A stretch of 64,000 bases of DNA from Polaromonas sp. (GTDB lineage Bacteria; Pseudomonadota; Gammaproteobacteria; Burkholderiales; Burkholderiaceae_C). The first letter of the stretch is position 1. The number at the start of each line of letters is the position of its first letter. The stretch spans positions 45,032 through 109,031 of the forward strand of contig NZ_JAQSDL010000112.1 in assembly GCF_029945895.1 (NCBI RefSeq). The letters run 5' to 3'. Shown here in pieces: positions 47,551 through 56,804 of the stretch. The position numbers and the translations under genes are program-made. Under the pieces are notes generated by a model, which searched no databases, had not been told where the DNA came from, and was given only the letters and a program-made list of their open reading frames with translations.

Positions 47551-48416
47551 CCACGTCCCCCGAACTCCTCAGTGAACACGCCTGCTTCGGTGGTGTGCAG
47601 CGCTTTTACCAGCACGCCTCCCCCACCATCGGCCTGCCGATGAAATTTTCGGTCTTCCTCCCGCCGCAGGCCGCGATAGACGCCGCCGGCGGCAGCGTGC
47701 CCGCGCTGATCTACCTGGCGGGACTGACCTGCAACGAGGAAACCTTCATGGTCAAAGCCGGCGCACAGCGACTGGCCGCCAGCCTCGGCCTGGCGCTGAT
47801 CACACCCGACACCAGCCCGCGCGGCGCCAAGCTTCCCGGCGACGCCGAGAGCTGGGACTTTGGCGTCGGGGCCGGCTTTTACCTTGATGCCACGCAGGCC
47901 CCATGGTCGCAGCACTACCGGATGGAAAGCTATATCACCGGCGAACTGCTGCCGCTGCTGACCGGCACCCTGCCCCTCAACGCAGACCGCATCGGCATCT
48001 TCGGCCATTCGATGGGCGGGCACGGCGCGCTGACGCTGGCGCTGCGTCACCCCGGCCTGTTCAAGTCGGTCTCGGCTTTTGCACCCATCTGTGCGCCCAG
48101 CCAGTGCCCCTGGGGGCGCAAGGCCTTCACCGGCTACCTCGGCGCCGACGAATCAGCCTGGGCGGCGCATGATGCCACCGCCCTGATGAGCAAGCTGGAC
48201 GCCGCGCCCTACCCCGGCGGCATCCTGATCGACCAGGGTCTGGCCGACAAATTTTTGGCCGAGCAACTGAACCCTCACCTTTTTGAAGCGGCCTGCGTCC
48301 ACGCCGGCCAGGCCCTGCAGTTGCGCCGTCATACGGGCTACGACCACGGTTATTACTTTGTTGCCACCTTCATGTCGGACCACCTGAGCCACCACGCGCG
48401 GCAGCTTTCACAGTGA
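47547..48416 (+). CDS. frmB: S-formylglutathione hydrolase
   Basis: 289-residue esterase-D-type hydrolase that splits S-formylglutathione to formate and glutathione. Start region SEHACFGGVQRFYQH, YLAGLTCNEETFMVKAGAQRLAA and the nucleophile elbow GHSMGGHGAL (Ser about 154) are characteristic; the catalytic His is in HTGYDHGYYFVATF. It completes the pathway begun by FrmA. Its ATG overlaps the stop of the alpha/beta hydrolase gene. Confidence 0.96.
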   Translation: MTTSPELLSEHACFGGVQRFYQHASPTIGLPMKFSVFLPPQAAIDAAGGSVPALIYLAGLTCNEETFMVKAGAQRLAASLGLALITPDTSPRGAKLPGDAESWDFGVGAGFYLDATQAPWSQHYRMESYITGELLPLLTGTLPLNADRIGIFGHSMGGHGALTLALRHPGLFKSVSAFAPICAPSQCPWGRKAFTGYLGADESAWAAHDATALMSKLDAAPYPGGILIDQGLADKFLAEQLNPHLFEAACVHAGQALQLRRHTGYDHGYYFVATFMSDHLSHHARQLSQ

Positions 48417-48420
48417 ACAG

Positions 48421-49320
48421 CTAAAAGAGGCTGCCCTGCGCAGAGGGCCGTACCGGCGGCCTGAACTGGCTGAAGTCCAGCTCGGTGCGCTGCCGGTTCA
48501 GGCCCAGCCGGTGGCAGGCTTTTTCAAACCGCTGTTTGATCAGGTCGGCCCACAGGCCGCTGCCTTTCATGCGTGAGGCAAAGTCGCTGTCGTAGTCCTT
48601 GCCGCCGCGCATCTCCTGGATACGCGCCATGATGCGGCCCGCACGTTGCGGGTAATGCAGTTCCAGCCACTGCTTGAACAGCGGCGCCACTTCCCAGGGC
48701 AGTCGCACCACGGTGTAAAACGCGGTGCGCGCACCGGCCTCAAAGGCGGCCTGCAGCACCTGCTCCATGTCGTCGTTCACAAACGGAATCTGCGGCGCCA
48801 CACTCACCCCCACGGGAACGCCCGCGTCGGCCAGCGTCCGGATGGTGCGCAGGCGCCGGTGCGGCGCCGCCGCGCGCGGCTCGAGCTTGCGGGCGAGTTC
48901 GCCGTCCAGCGTGGTGATGGTCACGTAGACCGCGGCCAGATGTCGGGCCGCCATGGGCGCCAGCAGGTCCAGGTCACGCTCGACGCCGCTGGACTTGGTG
49001 ACCAGCGCCAGCGGATGCCCCAGTTCCTGCATCAGCTCGATCAGGCCGCGGGTCAGGCGCAGCTCGCGCTCGACCGGCTGGTAACAATCGGTGGCCGAGC
49101 CGATGTTGATCAGCTTGGGCACATAGCTGCGTTTGCCGAGGTCGGCGCGCAGCATGGCGGCTATGTTGCGCTTGGCGATGATTTTTGTTTCAAAGTCCAG
49201 GCCCGGCGAGAGGTTGAGGTAGCTGTGCGTGGGCCGCGCGTCTTTCTCGAACCGGTGAGCCAGGCGCGTGGCGGTGCCGCGGCCCTTGATGGCATGCACG
49301 GGAATGGCGACTTCGGTCAT
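48421..49320 (-). CDS. PA0069-type radical SAM family protein lacking the Fe-S cluster segment
   Basis: 299-residue protein. From RPTHSYLNLSPGLDFETKI onward it matches the PA0069/SplB-like radical SAM family closely ([58 protein letters not shown]). The N-terminus IKGRGTATRLAHRFEKD is also family-like, but the intervening stretch of about 55-65 residues with the CxxxCxxC cluster ligands is absent: FEKDA joins straight to RPTHSYL near residue 30 (about 49235). The frame is intact. Without the cluster it should not do radical SAM chemistry. ATG 49320 matches the family start; it converges on frmB. Confidence 0.85.
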   Translation of the reverse strand: MTEVAIPVHAIKGRGTATRLAHRFEKDARPTHSYLNLSPGLDFETKIIAKRNIAAMLRADLGKRSYVPKLINIGSATDCYQPVERELRLTRGLIELMQELGHPLALVTKSSGVERDLDLLAPMAARHLAAVYVTITTLDGELARKLEPRAAAPHRRLRTIRTLADAGVPVGVSVAPQIPFVNDDMEQVLQAAFEAGARTAFYTVVRLPWEVAPLFKQWLELHYPQRAGRIMARIQEMRGGKDYDSDFASRMKGSGLWADLIKQRFEKACHRLGLNRQRTELDFSQFRPPVRPSAQGSLF

Positions 49321-49406
49321 GGGGAAGGTCTGGAGAATACTGTACAAAATTACAGTATAGCCACTCTTCTGTCGCCTAGCAGTTCCCACCCGTCGGCCCC
49401 TGAAAC

Positions 49407-49461
49407 GCTATATATTCAATAGCGTCTTGCGCCCGTCCCTATTGGGGAAAAGCACTTTTAA
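49407..49461 (+). repeat. GCTAT-dyad interspersed repeat, copy 8
   Basis: GCTATATATTCAATAGC dyad (49407-49423), TTGCGCCCGTCC, then GGGGAAAAGCACTTTTA. It lies in the 158-bp gap between the radical SAM-like gene and the acyltransferase gene. Confidence 0.7.
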
Positions 49462-49478
49462 CCGGATAAATACGGGCT

Positions 49479-50576
49479 TCAGGGGGTGCTGAGACCCACT
49501 CCGGGCGGCACACGCGCCGGCCGGCGCCGCGACTCCACGCCCAGGTACAGCGCCTTGCCCGCCAGCAGCGACAAGGCGAAGGCCACCAGCATGCCCAGCG
49601 CATTGGCCGCCAGCTGCGTGGGCCAGAAATGGCTGACCACGGCATTGACGCCCAAGAGCACGGCAAAGTGAATCAGGAACACCGAGTAGGACATCTGACC
49701 GAGCTGCAGCAGCCACGGCGCGTCCAGCCAGCGCCCTGACGCCCGGCGGCGCTCCAGGGCCGCCAGGATCAGCGCCACCACCAGCGCCACCAGCAACCGG
49801 CCCCTGAAGTCGAGCACCAGCGCCACCACACCCAGCAGCCCCAGGGCCAGCAGCCAGCGCACCGGCCGGGCGCTGCGCGATGCCCACCAGGCCAGCATGC
49901 CCAGGGCGTAAGCGCCAAAGAAGTACAGCCCCGAGATGTCCAGCGCCGCGTGCCGGTTGAACATCCCCAGCGACGCGGCGGCGAGCAGCACCACCAACAG
50001 CACCCCGGCCTGCGCCGGCACGCCGGGCCAGCGTCTGTGGCCGTGGTCCACCAGCGCGAACAGCAGCACGCTGATCACGAACAGCTGGAAATCAATCGCC
50101 GCGTACCAGATACCTGCCGACAGCGCTTCCTGCCCCACGATGTCCTGCAACAGGAACACATGAGCCAGCACCTGCCAGGCGGTGGGGCTGTCGGGCACCG
50201 AAGGATGCGCCAGCCACGGCCGCACTGCCGCCGCAACCAGCGTGGTGATGGCCAGGGCCACAAGAAGGGGGAGCGCCAGCCGCTGGTAGCGGCGCAGGAT
50301 CAGGCGACCGGGTTGCCGGAACACCGCCAGCCCCTGGGGCGCCAGCACGCTGGCGGCCAGAAAACCACCCACCACCAGAAACACCTGGACGGCCATGCGC
50401 GCGTCGTCGTAAAGCCAGTCCATCAGCGCCGGCGCTGCCGTGTAGACCACATCGCTCATGGGCCCGTAGAACGCCAGGTGGTGCCAGACGATCAGCACGC
50501 AGCCCAGCGCCTTCAGGGCATCAATGCCGGGCAGGCGCTGCGCGGACGGCGGCAGGACAGCGACTGGCGGCTTCAT
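49479..50576 (-). CDS. Acyltransferase-3 family membrane protein
   Basis: 365-residue integral membrane protein with about ten hydrophobic segments. It opens LPGIDALKALGCVLIVWHHLAFYG, where the paired His are the catalytic signature of acyltransferase-3 (OafB/NodX-like) proteins that O-acylate cell-surface or exported glycans. C-terminal membrane segments contain FLIHFAVLLGVN. No glycan synthesis genes are nearby, so the acceptor is unknown. It may be co-transcribed with the nitronate monooxygenase gene 12 bp upstream. Confidence 0.88.
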   Translation of the reverse strand: MKPPVAVLPPSAQRLPGIDALKALGCVLIVWHHLAFYGPMSDVVYTAAPALMDWLYDDARMAVQVFLVVGGFLAASVLAPQGLAVFRQPGRLILRRYQRLALPLLVALAITTLVAAAVRPWLAHPSVPDSPTAWQVLAHVFLLQDIVGQEALSAGIWYAAIDFQLFVISVLLFALVDHGHRRWPGVPAQAGVLLVVLLAAASLGMFNRHAALDISGLYFFGAYALGMLAWWASRSARPVRWLLALGLLGVVALVLDFRGRLLVALVVALILAALERRRASGRWLDAPWLLQLGQMSYSVFLIHFAVLLGVNAVVSHFWPTQLAANALGMLVAFALSLLAGKALYLGVESRRRPARVPPGVGLSTP

Positions 50577-50588
50577 GGGGCAGGCAGC

Positions 50589-51542
50589 TTAAGCGCAGAC
50601 CCTTTGGCGCGCTTCCTGGTACTCGCGCTTGAGCTGCGCAACAAAGTCGGCCGTGCTCTGGACCTTGCTGATCGCGCCAATGCCCTGGCCGCAGCCCCAG
50701 ATGTCTTTCCAGGCCTTGGACTTGTCGCCGCCGAAGTTCATCTTGCTCGGGTCGCTTTCGGGCAGATTGTCGGGGTCCATGCCGGCCGCGCGAATCGACG
50801 GAGCCAGGTAGTTGCCGTGCACGCCGGTGAACAGGTTGCTGTAGACGATGTCATCGGAATTGCTGTCCACGATGGCTTGCTTGTAGGCGTCCGAGGCGCG
50901 CGCCTCTTCGGTGGCAATGAAGGCCGAGCCGATGTAGGCAAAGTCGGCACCCATGGCCTGCGCTGCCAGCACCGCGCCGCCGGTGGAGATCGCGCCAGAC
51001 AGCGCAACCGGGCCATCAAACCACTGGCGGATTTCCTGGATCAGCGCAAACGGGCTTTTGACACCGGCATGGCCGCCGGCGCCGGCAGCCACCGCCACCA
51101 GGCCATCGGCGCCCTTTTCAATCGCCTTGCGCGCGAACTTGTTGTTGATGATGTCGTGCAGCACCACGCCGCCGTAGCTGTGCGCGGCGGCGTTGATGTC
51201 CTCGCGTGCGCCCAGCGAAGTGATGTAGATGGGCACCTTGTATTTCACGCACATTTCCATGTCGTGTTCGAGCCGGTCGTTGGACTTGTGCACGATCTGG
51301 TTGATCGCAAACGGCGCGGCAGGCTTGTCCGGGTTGGCCTTGTTGTAGGCGGCCAGCGTCTCGGTGATCTCGGCCAGCCACTCGTCGAGCTGCGACGCCG
51401 GACGCGCGTTGAGCGAGGGCATGGCACCGACCACCCCGGCAATACACTGGGCAATCACCAGCTTGGGATTGCTGATGATGAACAGCGGCGAGCCGATGAT
51501 GGGCAGGGGCAGCGCGTTCAGCGGGGCGGGAAGTCTGGACAT
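50589..51542 (-). CDS. Nitronate monooxygenase family flavoprotein
   Basis: 317-residue FMN-dependent TIM-barrel protein of the nitronate monooxygenase/2-nitropropane dioxygenase family. LPLPIIGSPLFIISNPKLV begins the barrel, and the FMN-phosphate region includes AAGAGGHAG and GAISTGGAVLAAQAMGADFAYIGSAFIAT. The active-site His is expected in the HAG part. Such enzymes oxidise alkyl nitronates; many uncharacterised members have other roles. It follows the acyl-CoA dehydrogenase gene on the same strand. Confidence 0.9.
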   Translation of the reverse strand: MSRLPAPLNALPLPIIGSPLFIISNPKLVIAQCIAGVVGAMPSLNARPASQLDEWLAEITETLAAYNKANPDKPAAPFAINQIVHKSNDRLEHDMEMCVKYKVPIYITSLGAREDINAAAHSYGGVVLHDIINNKFARKAIEKGADGLVAVAAGAGGHAGVKSPFALIQEIRQWFDGPVALSGAISTGGAVLAAQAMGADFAYIGSAFIATEEARASDAYKQAIVDSNSDDIVYSNLFTGVHGNYLAPSIRAAGMDPDNLPESDPSKMNFGGDKSKAWKDIWGCGQGIGAISKVQSTADFVAQLKREYQEARQRVCA

Positions 51543-51580
51543 GGTGTCTCCGGTGATGGTTCTTGTGAGATTCTGAGCGA

Positions 51581-51633
51581 AAAGTGAGCCTGGCCCTTGT
51601 CAATCGGGCGACAACAGCTATCAAATAGATAGC
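51581..51633 (-). repeat. GCTAT-dyad interspersed repeat, copy 9
   Basis: Minus-strand reading: GCTATCTATTTGATAGC dyad, TGTTGTCGCCCG, inner AAGGGCCAGG and a CTCACTTTT tail. It separates the acyl-CoA dehydrogenase gene from the nitronate monooxygenase gene. Confidence 0.75.
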
Positions 51634-51658
51634 AAACCAAGGGCCGGTCAAGGTCGGT

Positions 51659-53449
51659 TCAAAAAGCCTCCAGCGCCAACGCGGTCACGCTGTCGGCCCC
51701 TTCGACAATGCTGTCGCGCATGCCGGGCGCCTTGCTCAGCAGATGGTCAGCGTAGAACACCGCGGTGGTGATCTTGGCCTGCATGAAGGCGGTGTCTTCG
51801 CCGCGAGCCAGATGTTCTTCGGCCACCAGCAGCGAACGCGCCATCTGCCAGCCGGCGACCACGTTGCCGGCCAGCATCAGGTAAGGCACGCTGCCGGCGA
51901 ACACGGCGTTGGGTGAGGCCTTGGTGTTGCCGGCCACAAATTCCACGACATCGACAAAAGCTTTGCGTGCAGCCGTCAGGCGTTTGGCCACGGCCTTCGC
52001 CGCAGCGCCGCCCTGCTTGAGCAGCGCAGCCTCGGTCTTTTCAATCTGGCTGGCAATCCCCTTGGCGGTCTGGCCACCGTCGCGCGCGGTCTTGCGCCCG
52101 ACCAGGTCGTTGGCCTGGATGGCGGTCGTGCCTTCGTAAATCGTCAGGATCTTGGCGTCGCGGTAATACTGCGCCGCACCGGTTTCCTCGATGAAACCCA
52201 TGCCGCCGTGCACCTGCACGCCCAGCGAGGTGACCTCCAGGCTCATCTCGGTGCTGTAACCCTTGACCAGCGGCACCATGTATTCGTAGAAGGCCTGGTT
52301 CTGCTTGCGCACGTCGGCGTCGGGGTGGTGATGCGACGCGTCATAGGCGGCCGCGGCCACCGAGGCCATGGCACGGCAGCCTTCGGTGTAGGCGCGCATG
52401 GTCATCAGCATGCGCTTGACGTCGGGGTGGTGGATGATGGGTGCGCTGGCATTGATGGAACCATCGACCGGACGGCTCTGCACGCGGTCCTTCGCAAAGG
52501 CCACGGCCTTCTGGTAAGCGCGCTCGGCAATCGCAATGCCCTGCATGCCCACCGCATAACGCGCCGAGTTCATCATGATGAACATGTACTCGAGGCCGCG
52601 GTTTTCCTGGCCGACGATGTAGCCGACGGCGCCGCCGTGGTCGCCGTACTGCAGCACCGCCGTCGGGCTGGCCTTGATGCCGAGTTTGTGTTCAATGCTC
52701 ACGCAGTGCACGTCATTGCGTGCGCCCAGCGCCCCGTCCTTGCCCACCAAAAACTTGGGCACCACAAACAGGCTGATGCCCTTGACGCCTTCGGGCGCGC
52801 CGGTCACACGCGCCAGCACCAGGTGCACGATGTTCTCGGCCATGTCATGTTCACCGTAGGTGATGTAGATCTTGGTGCCGAACACCTTGTAGGTGCCGTC
52901 AGGCTGCGGCTCGGCACGGCTGCGCACCATCGCCAGGTCGGAACCGGCCTGAGGCTCGGTCAGGTTCATGGTGCCGGTCCACTTCCCGCTGACCAGCTTT
53001 TCGAGGTAAATGGCTTTGAGCTCGTCCGAGCCGGCCGTCAGCAGCGCTTCAATCGCGCCGTCCGACAGCAGCGGGCACAACGCAAAACTCATGTTGGCCG
53101 AGTTGAGCATTTCGCCGCAAGCTGCGCCTATCGTCTTGGGCAGGCCCTGGCCGCCAAAGTCCAGCGGGTGTTGCAGACCCTGCCAGCCACCTTCGGCGTA
53201 CTGTTTGTAGGCCTCCTTGAAGCCGGGCGTTGTGGTGACCACGCCGTCTTTCCAGCTCGAGGGGTTCTTGTCGCCCTCCCAGTTCAGCGGAGACAACACG
53301 CCCTCGTTGAACTTGGCGCATTCTTCCAGCACCGCTTGCGCCGTCTCAAAACCGGCCTCCTCAAAGCCCGGAATCTGCGCCACTGCATCGATGTTGGCCA
53401 GGTGTTTGATGTCAAACAGCATGTCCTTGAGGGGGGCTTTGTAGCTCAT
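51659..53449 (-). CDS. Acyl-CoA dehydrogenase (FadE-like, about 600 residues)
   Basis: 596-residue FAD enzyme. The N-terminal SYKAPLKDMLFDIKHLANID is typical of this long acyl-CoA dehydrogenase subgroup. MNLTEPQAGSDLAMVRSRAE and KIYITYGEHDMAENIVHLVL form the flavin site, and IYEGTTAIQANDLVGRK carries the region of the catalytic base. ATG 53449 was chosen over a codon 27 bp upstream because homologues start here. It lies downstream of etfBA, which supplies its electron acceptor. Chain-length preference is not evident. Confidence 0.94.
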   Translation of the reverse strand: MSYKAPLKDMLFDIKHLANIDAVAQIPGFEEAGFETAQAVLEECAKFNEGVLSPLNWEGDKNPSSWKDGVVTTTPGFKEAYKQYAEGGWQGLQHPLDFGGQGLPKTIGAACGEMLNSANMSFALCPLLSDGAIEALLTAGSDELKAIYLEKLVSGKWTGTMNLTEPQAGSDLAMVRSRAEPQPDGTYKVFGTKIYITYGEHDMAENIVHLVLARVTGAPEGVKGISLFVVPKFLVGKDGALGARNDVHCVSIEHKLGIKASPTAVLQYGDHGGAVGYIVGQENRGLEYMFIMMNSARYAVGMQGIAIAERAYQKAVAFAKDRVQSRPVDGSINASAPIIHHPDVKRMLMTMRAYTEGCRAMASVAAAAYDASHHHPDADVRKQNQAFYEYMVPLVKGYSTEMSLEVTSLGVQVHGGMGFIEETGAAQYYRDAKILTIYEGTTAIQANDLVGRKTARDGGQTAKGIASQIEKTEAALLKQGGAAAKAVAKRLTAARKAFVDVVEFVAGNTKASPNAVFAGSVPYLMLAGNVVAGWQMARSLLVAEEHLARGEDTAFMQAKITTAVFYADHLLSKAPGMRDSIVEGADSVTALALEAF

Positions 53450-53499
53450 GTCGTGTCTCCAGTGTCCAGATGTCAATCCATAGTCCGGTTATCCGGCGC

Positions 53500-53527
53500 A
53501 AAAAAAGGGCATCGCCAGCGATGCCCT
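53500..53527 (-). terminator. Rho-independent terminator after etfA
   Basis: On the minus strand AGGGCATCGC pairs perfectly with GCGATGCCCT around a two-base loop and is followed by seven T. It starts 16 bp after the etfA stop, so the downstream acyl-CoA dehydrogenase gene probably has its own promoter or depends on read-through. Confidence 0.85.
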
Positions 53528-53542
53528 GTTCATCCACCCGGA

Positions 53543-54475
53543 TTAAAGGGCGGCGACCAGTTCGGGGACCGCCGTGAACAGGTCGGCCTCCAGGCCGTAG
53601 TCGGCCACGCTGAAAATCGGCGCCTCGGCATCCTTGTTGATCGCCACGATGACCTTGCTGTCCTTCATGCCGGCCAGATGCTGGATCGCGCCACTGATGC
53701 CGGCGGCGATGTACAGCTGGGGCGCCACAATCTTGCCGGTCTGGCCGACCTGCCAGTCGTTGGGTGCATAACCGGCATCGACCGCAGCACGCGAAGCACC
53801 GAGCGCCGCACCGAGCTTGTCGGCCAGCGGGGTCATGACTTCGTTGAATTTTTCGGCACTGCCCAGCGCGCGTCCACCGCTGACGATGATCTTGGCGGCG
53901 GTCAGTTCAGGGCGGTCGCTCTTGGCGATTTCGCTACCGACAAAAGTCGACTTGCCGCTGTCGGCCACACCGGTCACGATTTCCACAGCGGCAGAGCCGC
54001 CGCTGGCTGCTGCCGCATCAAAACCCGTGGTGCGCACGGTAATCACTTTGGTGGCGTCCAGGCTCTGCACGATGGCAATCGCGTTGCCGGCGTAGATCGG
54101 GCGCTCGAAGGTATCGACCGCATCGACCTTGGTGATGTCGGAGATCTGGCCGACGTCCAGCAGGGCCGCGACACGCGGTGCGATGTTCTTGCCCGAAGCC
54201 GTGGCGGGGAACAGGATGTGCGAATAGCTGCCGGCCAGCGCGATGACCTGGGCGGCCATGTTTTCGGCCAGGCCGTGTTCGAAGTGGGCGCCATCCACGT
54301 GGATGACTTTGGCCACGCCGGCAATCTGGCTGGCGGCTTGAGCGGCTGCGCCAGCGTTCAGGCCGGCCACCAGCACATGCACCTCGCCGCCGCACTGGGA
54401 GGCAGCGGTGACGGTGTTGAGGGTGGCGGGGCGGATGCTGGCGTTGTCGTGTTCTGCGATGACAAGTGCGGTCAT
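53543..54475 (-). CDS. etfA: Electron transfer flavoprotein alpha subunit
   Basis: 310-residue FAD-binding subunit that passes electrons from acyl-CoA dehydrogenases to ETF-ubiquinone oxidoreductase. The N-terminal domain begins [21 protein letters not shown]; the C-terminal FAD domain contains [47 protein letters not shown] and [22 protein letters not shown], as in all EtfA. It follows etfB by 106 bp. Confidence 0.97.
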   Translation of the reverse strand: MTALVIAEHDNASIRPATLNTVTAASQCGGEVHVLVAGLNAGAAAQAASQIAGVAKVIHVDGAHFEHGLAENMAAQVIALAGSYSHILFPATASGKNIAPRVAALLDVGQISDITKVDAVDTFERPIYAGNAIAIVQSLDATKVITVRTTGFDAAAASGGSAAVEIVTGVADSGKSTFVGSEIAKSDRPELTAAKIIVSGGRALGSAEKFNEVMTPLADKLGAALGASRAAVDAGYAPNDWQVGQTGKIVAPQLYIAAGISGAIQHLAGMKDSKVIVAINKDAEAPIFSVADYGLEADLFTAVPELVAAL

Positions 54476-54581
54476 GGTGTGACTCCTGGAAAACTGTTTA
54501 TGTCTACGTTGTACCGGCGCTTCCAATTTGATTCGCCGACCGTTCGATCCCCGCTGCGCGGGGCCCCTCGTCCGGGGCGAA

Positions 54582-55331
54582 TCAAATGACTTTGGCTTCG
54601 TTGCGCAGCTTGTCCACCAGCGTGGCGACATCGGGCACCTTGATGCCGGCGCTGCGTTTTGGCGGCTCGCTGACCTTGAGCGTCTTGATACGCGGCTTGA
54701 CGTCGACTCCGAGGTCTTCAGGCTTGACGTTGTCGAGCTGCTTTTTCTTCGCCTTCATGATGTTGGGCAAGGTCACGTAGCGCGGCTCGTTCAGGCGCAG
54801 GTCGGTCGTGATGATGGCCGGCAGGCTCAAGGACAGGGTTTCCATGCCGCCGTCGACTTCGCGCATGACCACGGCCTTGCCGTCGGCCACGTCGACCTTG
54901 GAGGCAAACGTCGCCTGGGGCCAGCCCAGCAGGGCGGCCAGCATCTGGCCGGTCTGGTTGCAGTCGTCGTCAATTGCCTGCTTGCCCAGGATCACCAGTT
55001 GCGGCTGCTCCTTGTCCACCAGGGCCTTGAGCAGCTTGGCAACCGCCAGCGGCTGCAGCTCTTCGGCGGTTTCCACCAGGATGGCGCGGTCGGCGCCAAT
55101 GGCCATGGCCGTGCGCAGGGTTTCCTGGCATTGCGCCACGCCGCAGCTCACCGCAATCACCTCGGTCACCACACCCTTTTCCTTCAGCCGGGTGGCCTCT
55201 TCGACGGCGATCTCGTCAAACGGGTTCATGCTCATCTTGACGTTGGCGATATCGACACCGGTGCCATCGGATTTGACGCGGACTTTGACGTTGTAATCCA
55301 CAACGCGTTTGACGGGTACCAAGACCTTCAT
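54582..55331 (-). CDS. etfB: Electron transfer flavoprotein beta subunit
   Basis: 249-residue AMP-binding partner of EtfA. It starts [19 protein letters not shown] and carries [20 protein letters not shown], the ETF beta signature, and [23 protein letters not shown], the AMP/interaction region. It is the first gene of the operon; the long upstream region holds two palindromes that look like regulator sites. Confidence 0.97.
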   Translation of the reverse strand: MKVLVPVKRVVDYNVKVRVKSDGTGVDIANVKMSMNPFDEIAVEEATRLKEKGVVTEVIAVSCGVAQCQETLRTAMAIGADRAILVETAEELQPLAVAKLLKALVDKEQPQLVILGKQAIDDDCNQTGQMLAALLGWPQATFASKVDVADGKAVVMREVDGGMETLSLSLPAIITTDLRLNEPRYVTLPNIMKAKKKQLDNVKPEDLGVDVKPRIKTLKVSEPPKRSAGIKVPDVATLVDKLRNEAKVI

Positions 55332-55454
55332 GCAGGACTCCAGAGTTGATTGAATTGACGTGTACGTAAAGCACCTGATTCTATGCTGCGGCTGCCGGGT
55401 TGCCTGAAGCACAGGCTTTCGGCAGCGAGGCGTATTGACAGCAAAGAACAAAAA

Positions 55455-55468
55455 AGAACGATCGTTCT
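55455..55468. promoter_or_regulatory. Perfect palindrome upstream of etfB (TetR-type operator candidate)
   Basis: AGAACGATCGTTCT is a perfect 14-bp palindrome 124 bp upstream of the etfB start, in AT-rich DNA. Such AACGATCGTT-centred sites are typical of TetR-family fatty-acid or acyl-CoA regulators. No regulator gene lies in the neighbourhood. Confidence 0.55.
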
Positions 55469-55550
55469 ATTTCATTATAAGGACCCCTGCCGGCCGAATT
55501 AGAGCCACCGACCCAAAGCACTGTTGCCCGGGCGACATTTGAGCGCCAAA

Positions 55551-55574
55551 TTAACAGACCGTTTGGTCGGTTAA
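55551..55574. promoter_or_regulatory. TTAACnGACC...GGTCnGTTAA inverted repeat (TetR-type operator candidate)
   Basis: Arms TTAAC-A-GACC and GGTC-G-GTTAA around GTTT, with one mismatch over 20 positions. It resembles ACCGACCG-type TetR operators seen in beta-proteobacterial aromatic or acyl-CoA regulons. The rest of the 378-bp gap (55332-55709) between etfB and dctP shows nothing else I can identify. Confidence 0.5.
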
Positions 55575-55709
55575 TTGGGGTAAGCATGGACAGACTGGCG
55601 CCCATCAGTGACTTAAAGTGGCTGTTCCGAATGAATCAGGGCAACCCCCGCCACTGAGTCAGCCCTCAACAAAGTCATCCGGTCAGCCTGCTGACCACCC
55701 GGAGTGTTT

Positions 55710-56720
55710 ATGAACATCAAACCGATTGCCGCCGCCCTGCTCACCGTCTGCAGCGGCCTTGCCTCTGCCCAGACCGTGCTGACCGTCTCCAGCTGGCTGC
55801 CGCCCACCCACACCCTGAGCATGGCCCAGAAGGAATGGTGCGACCTGCTGGAGAAAAACACCGCCGGAAAGATGAAATGCAACATCCTGCCGCGGGGCGT
55901 CACTGCAGCGCCTGGCACCATGGACGCTGTCAAGAATGGCCTGGCCGACTTGTCCTACACCGTGCACGGCTACACCCCGGGACGCTTTCTCTACACCCAG
56001 ATGGCCGAGTTCCCCTTCCTGGGCAACACCTCCGAGCCGATTTCCGTGGCCTTCAACAAGGTCGCCATGAAACACCCCGAGTTCCAGGCGGAACACCAGG
56101 GCGTGAAGGTCCTGTCCTTCTTCACCCACGGCCCCGGGATTGTGTTCAACACCAAACGTCCCGTGACCAACGTGGCCGAGCTCGGCGGCCTGAAGTGGCG
56201 CGTCGGCGGCGGCATGGTCAACGAGATCGCCAAGACGCTGGGCATGAATGTCACGCTCAAGCCGGCGCCCGACTCGTACGAGCTGCTCTCCGGCGGCGTC
56301 ATGGACGGGACCTTGTTCCCGGCCGAGTCCACCGAGTCGTTCAAGATCGACAAGCTCATCAAACATGCCACCACCTTTCCCGGTGGCCTTTACAACACCA
56401 GCTTTGTGTTCATGATGAACCAGGCCAAATACGACAAGCTCCCCGCCGACCAGAAGAAGGCGGTGGACGCCATCTCCGGCGAAGTGGCTGCGCGCATTTA
56501 CGGCCGCGGCTGGGACCGCGTGGATCGCCGCGCCATGGGCCTGATGCAGGCCAACAACGTGCAGGTCGTCAAGGCCGATGCAGCCTTTGTTGCCGACGTC
56601 AAGACCAGGACGGCCCCGCTGGAACAGAAGTGGGTCAAGGACGCTGAAGCCAAGGGCCTGAAGGACGCGGCCAAGGTGCTGGCTGAGTTCCGCGCGGAAA
56701 TCGCCCGCCAGGAAAAATAA
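55710..56720 (+). CDS. TRAP transporter substrate-binding protein (DctP family)
   Basis: 336-residue periplasmic receptor; short signal peptide ending GLASAQ near residue 20, mature start TVLTVSSWLPPTHTLSMAQKEW. NVAELGGLKWRVGGGMVNEIAKTLG is the conserved core where a carboxylate-binding Arg is expected. It belongs to the subgroup with an extra Cys pair (CDLLEKNTAGKMKC). ATG 55710 has GGAG seven bases upstream; a GTG at 55704 is an alternative. A terminator-like hairpin separates it from dctQ. The ligand is unknown; an acyl or aromatic acid would fit the etf genes opposite. Confidence 0.93.
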   Translation: MNIKPIAAALLTVCSGLASAQTVLTVSSWLPPTHTLSMAQKEWCDLLEKNTAGKMKCNILPRGVTAAPGTMDAVKNGLADLSYTVHGYTPGRFLYTQMAEFPFLGNTSEPISVAFNKVAMKHPEFQAEHQGVKVLSFFTHGPGIVFNTKRPVTNVAELGGLKWRVGGGMVNEIAKTLGMNVTLKPAPDSYELLSGGVMDGTLFPAESTESFKIDKLIKHATTFPGGLYNTSFVFMMNQAKYDKLPADQKKAVDAISGEVAARIYGRGWDRVDRRAMGLMQANNVQVVKADAAFVADVKTRTAPLEQKWVKDAEAKGLKDAAKVLAEFRAEIARQEK

Positions 56721-56747
56721 CCCGCTGACGCCCAGACGCCAGCCCCG

Positions 56748-56784
56748 GCGCGGCCTCATGGACAATGAGGGCCGCGCTTTTTTT
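56748..56784 (+). terminator. Terminator/attenuator between dctP and dctQ
   Basis: GCGCGGCC-TCAT pairs with ATGA-GGGCCGCGC (one bulge) around GGACA and is followed by seven T. It probably makes most transcripts end after dctP, so that the receptor exceeds the membrane subunits. Confidence 0.8.
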
Positions 56785-56804
56785 CATGGATCGAGGCACA
56801 TAGA

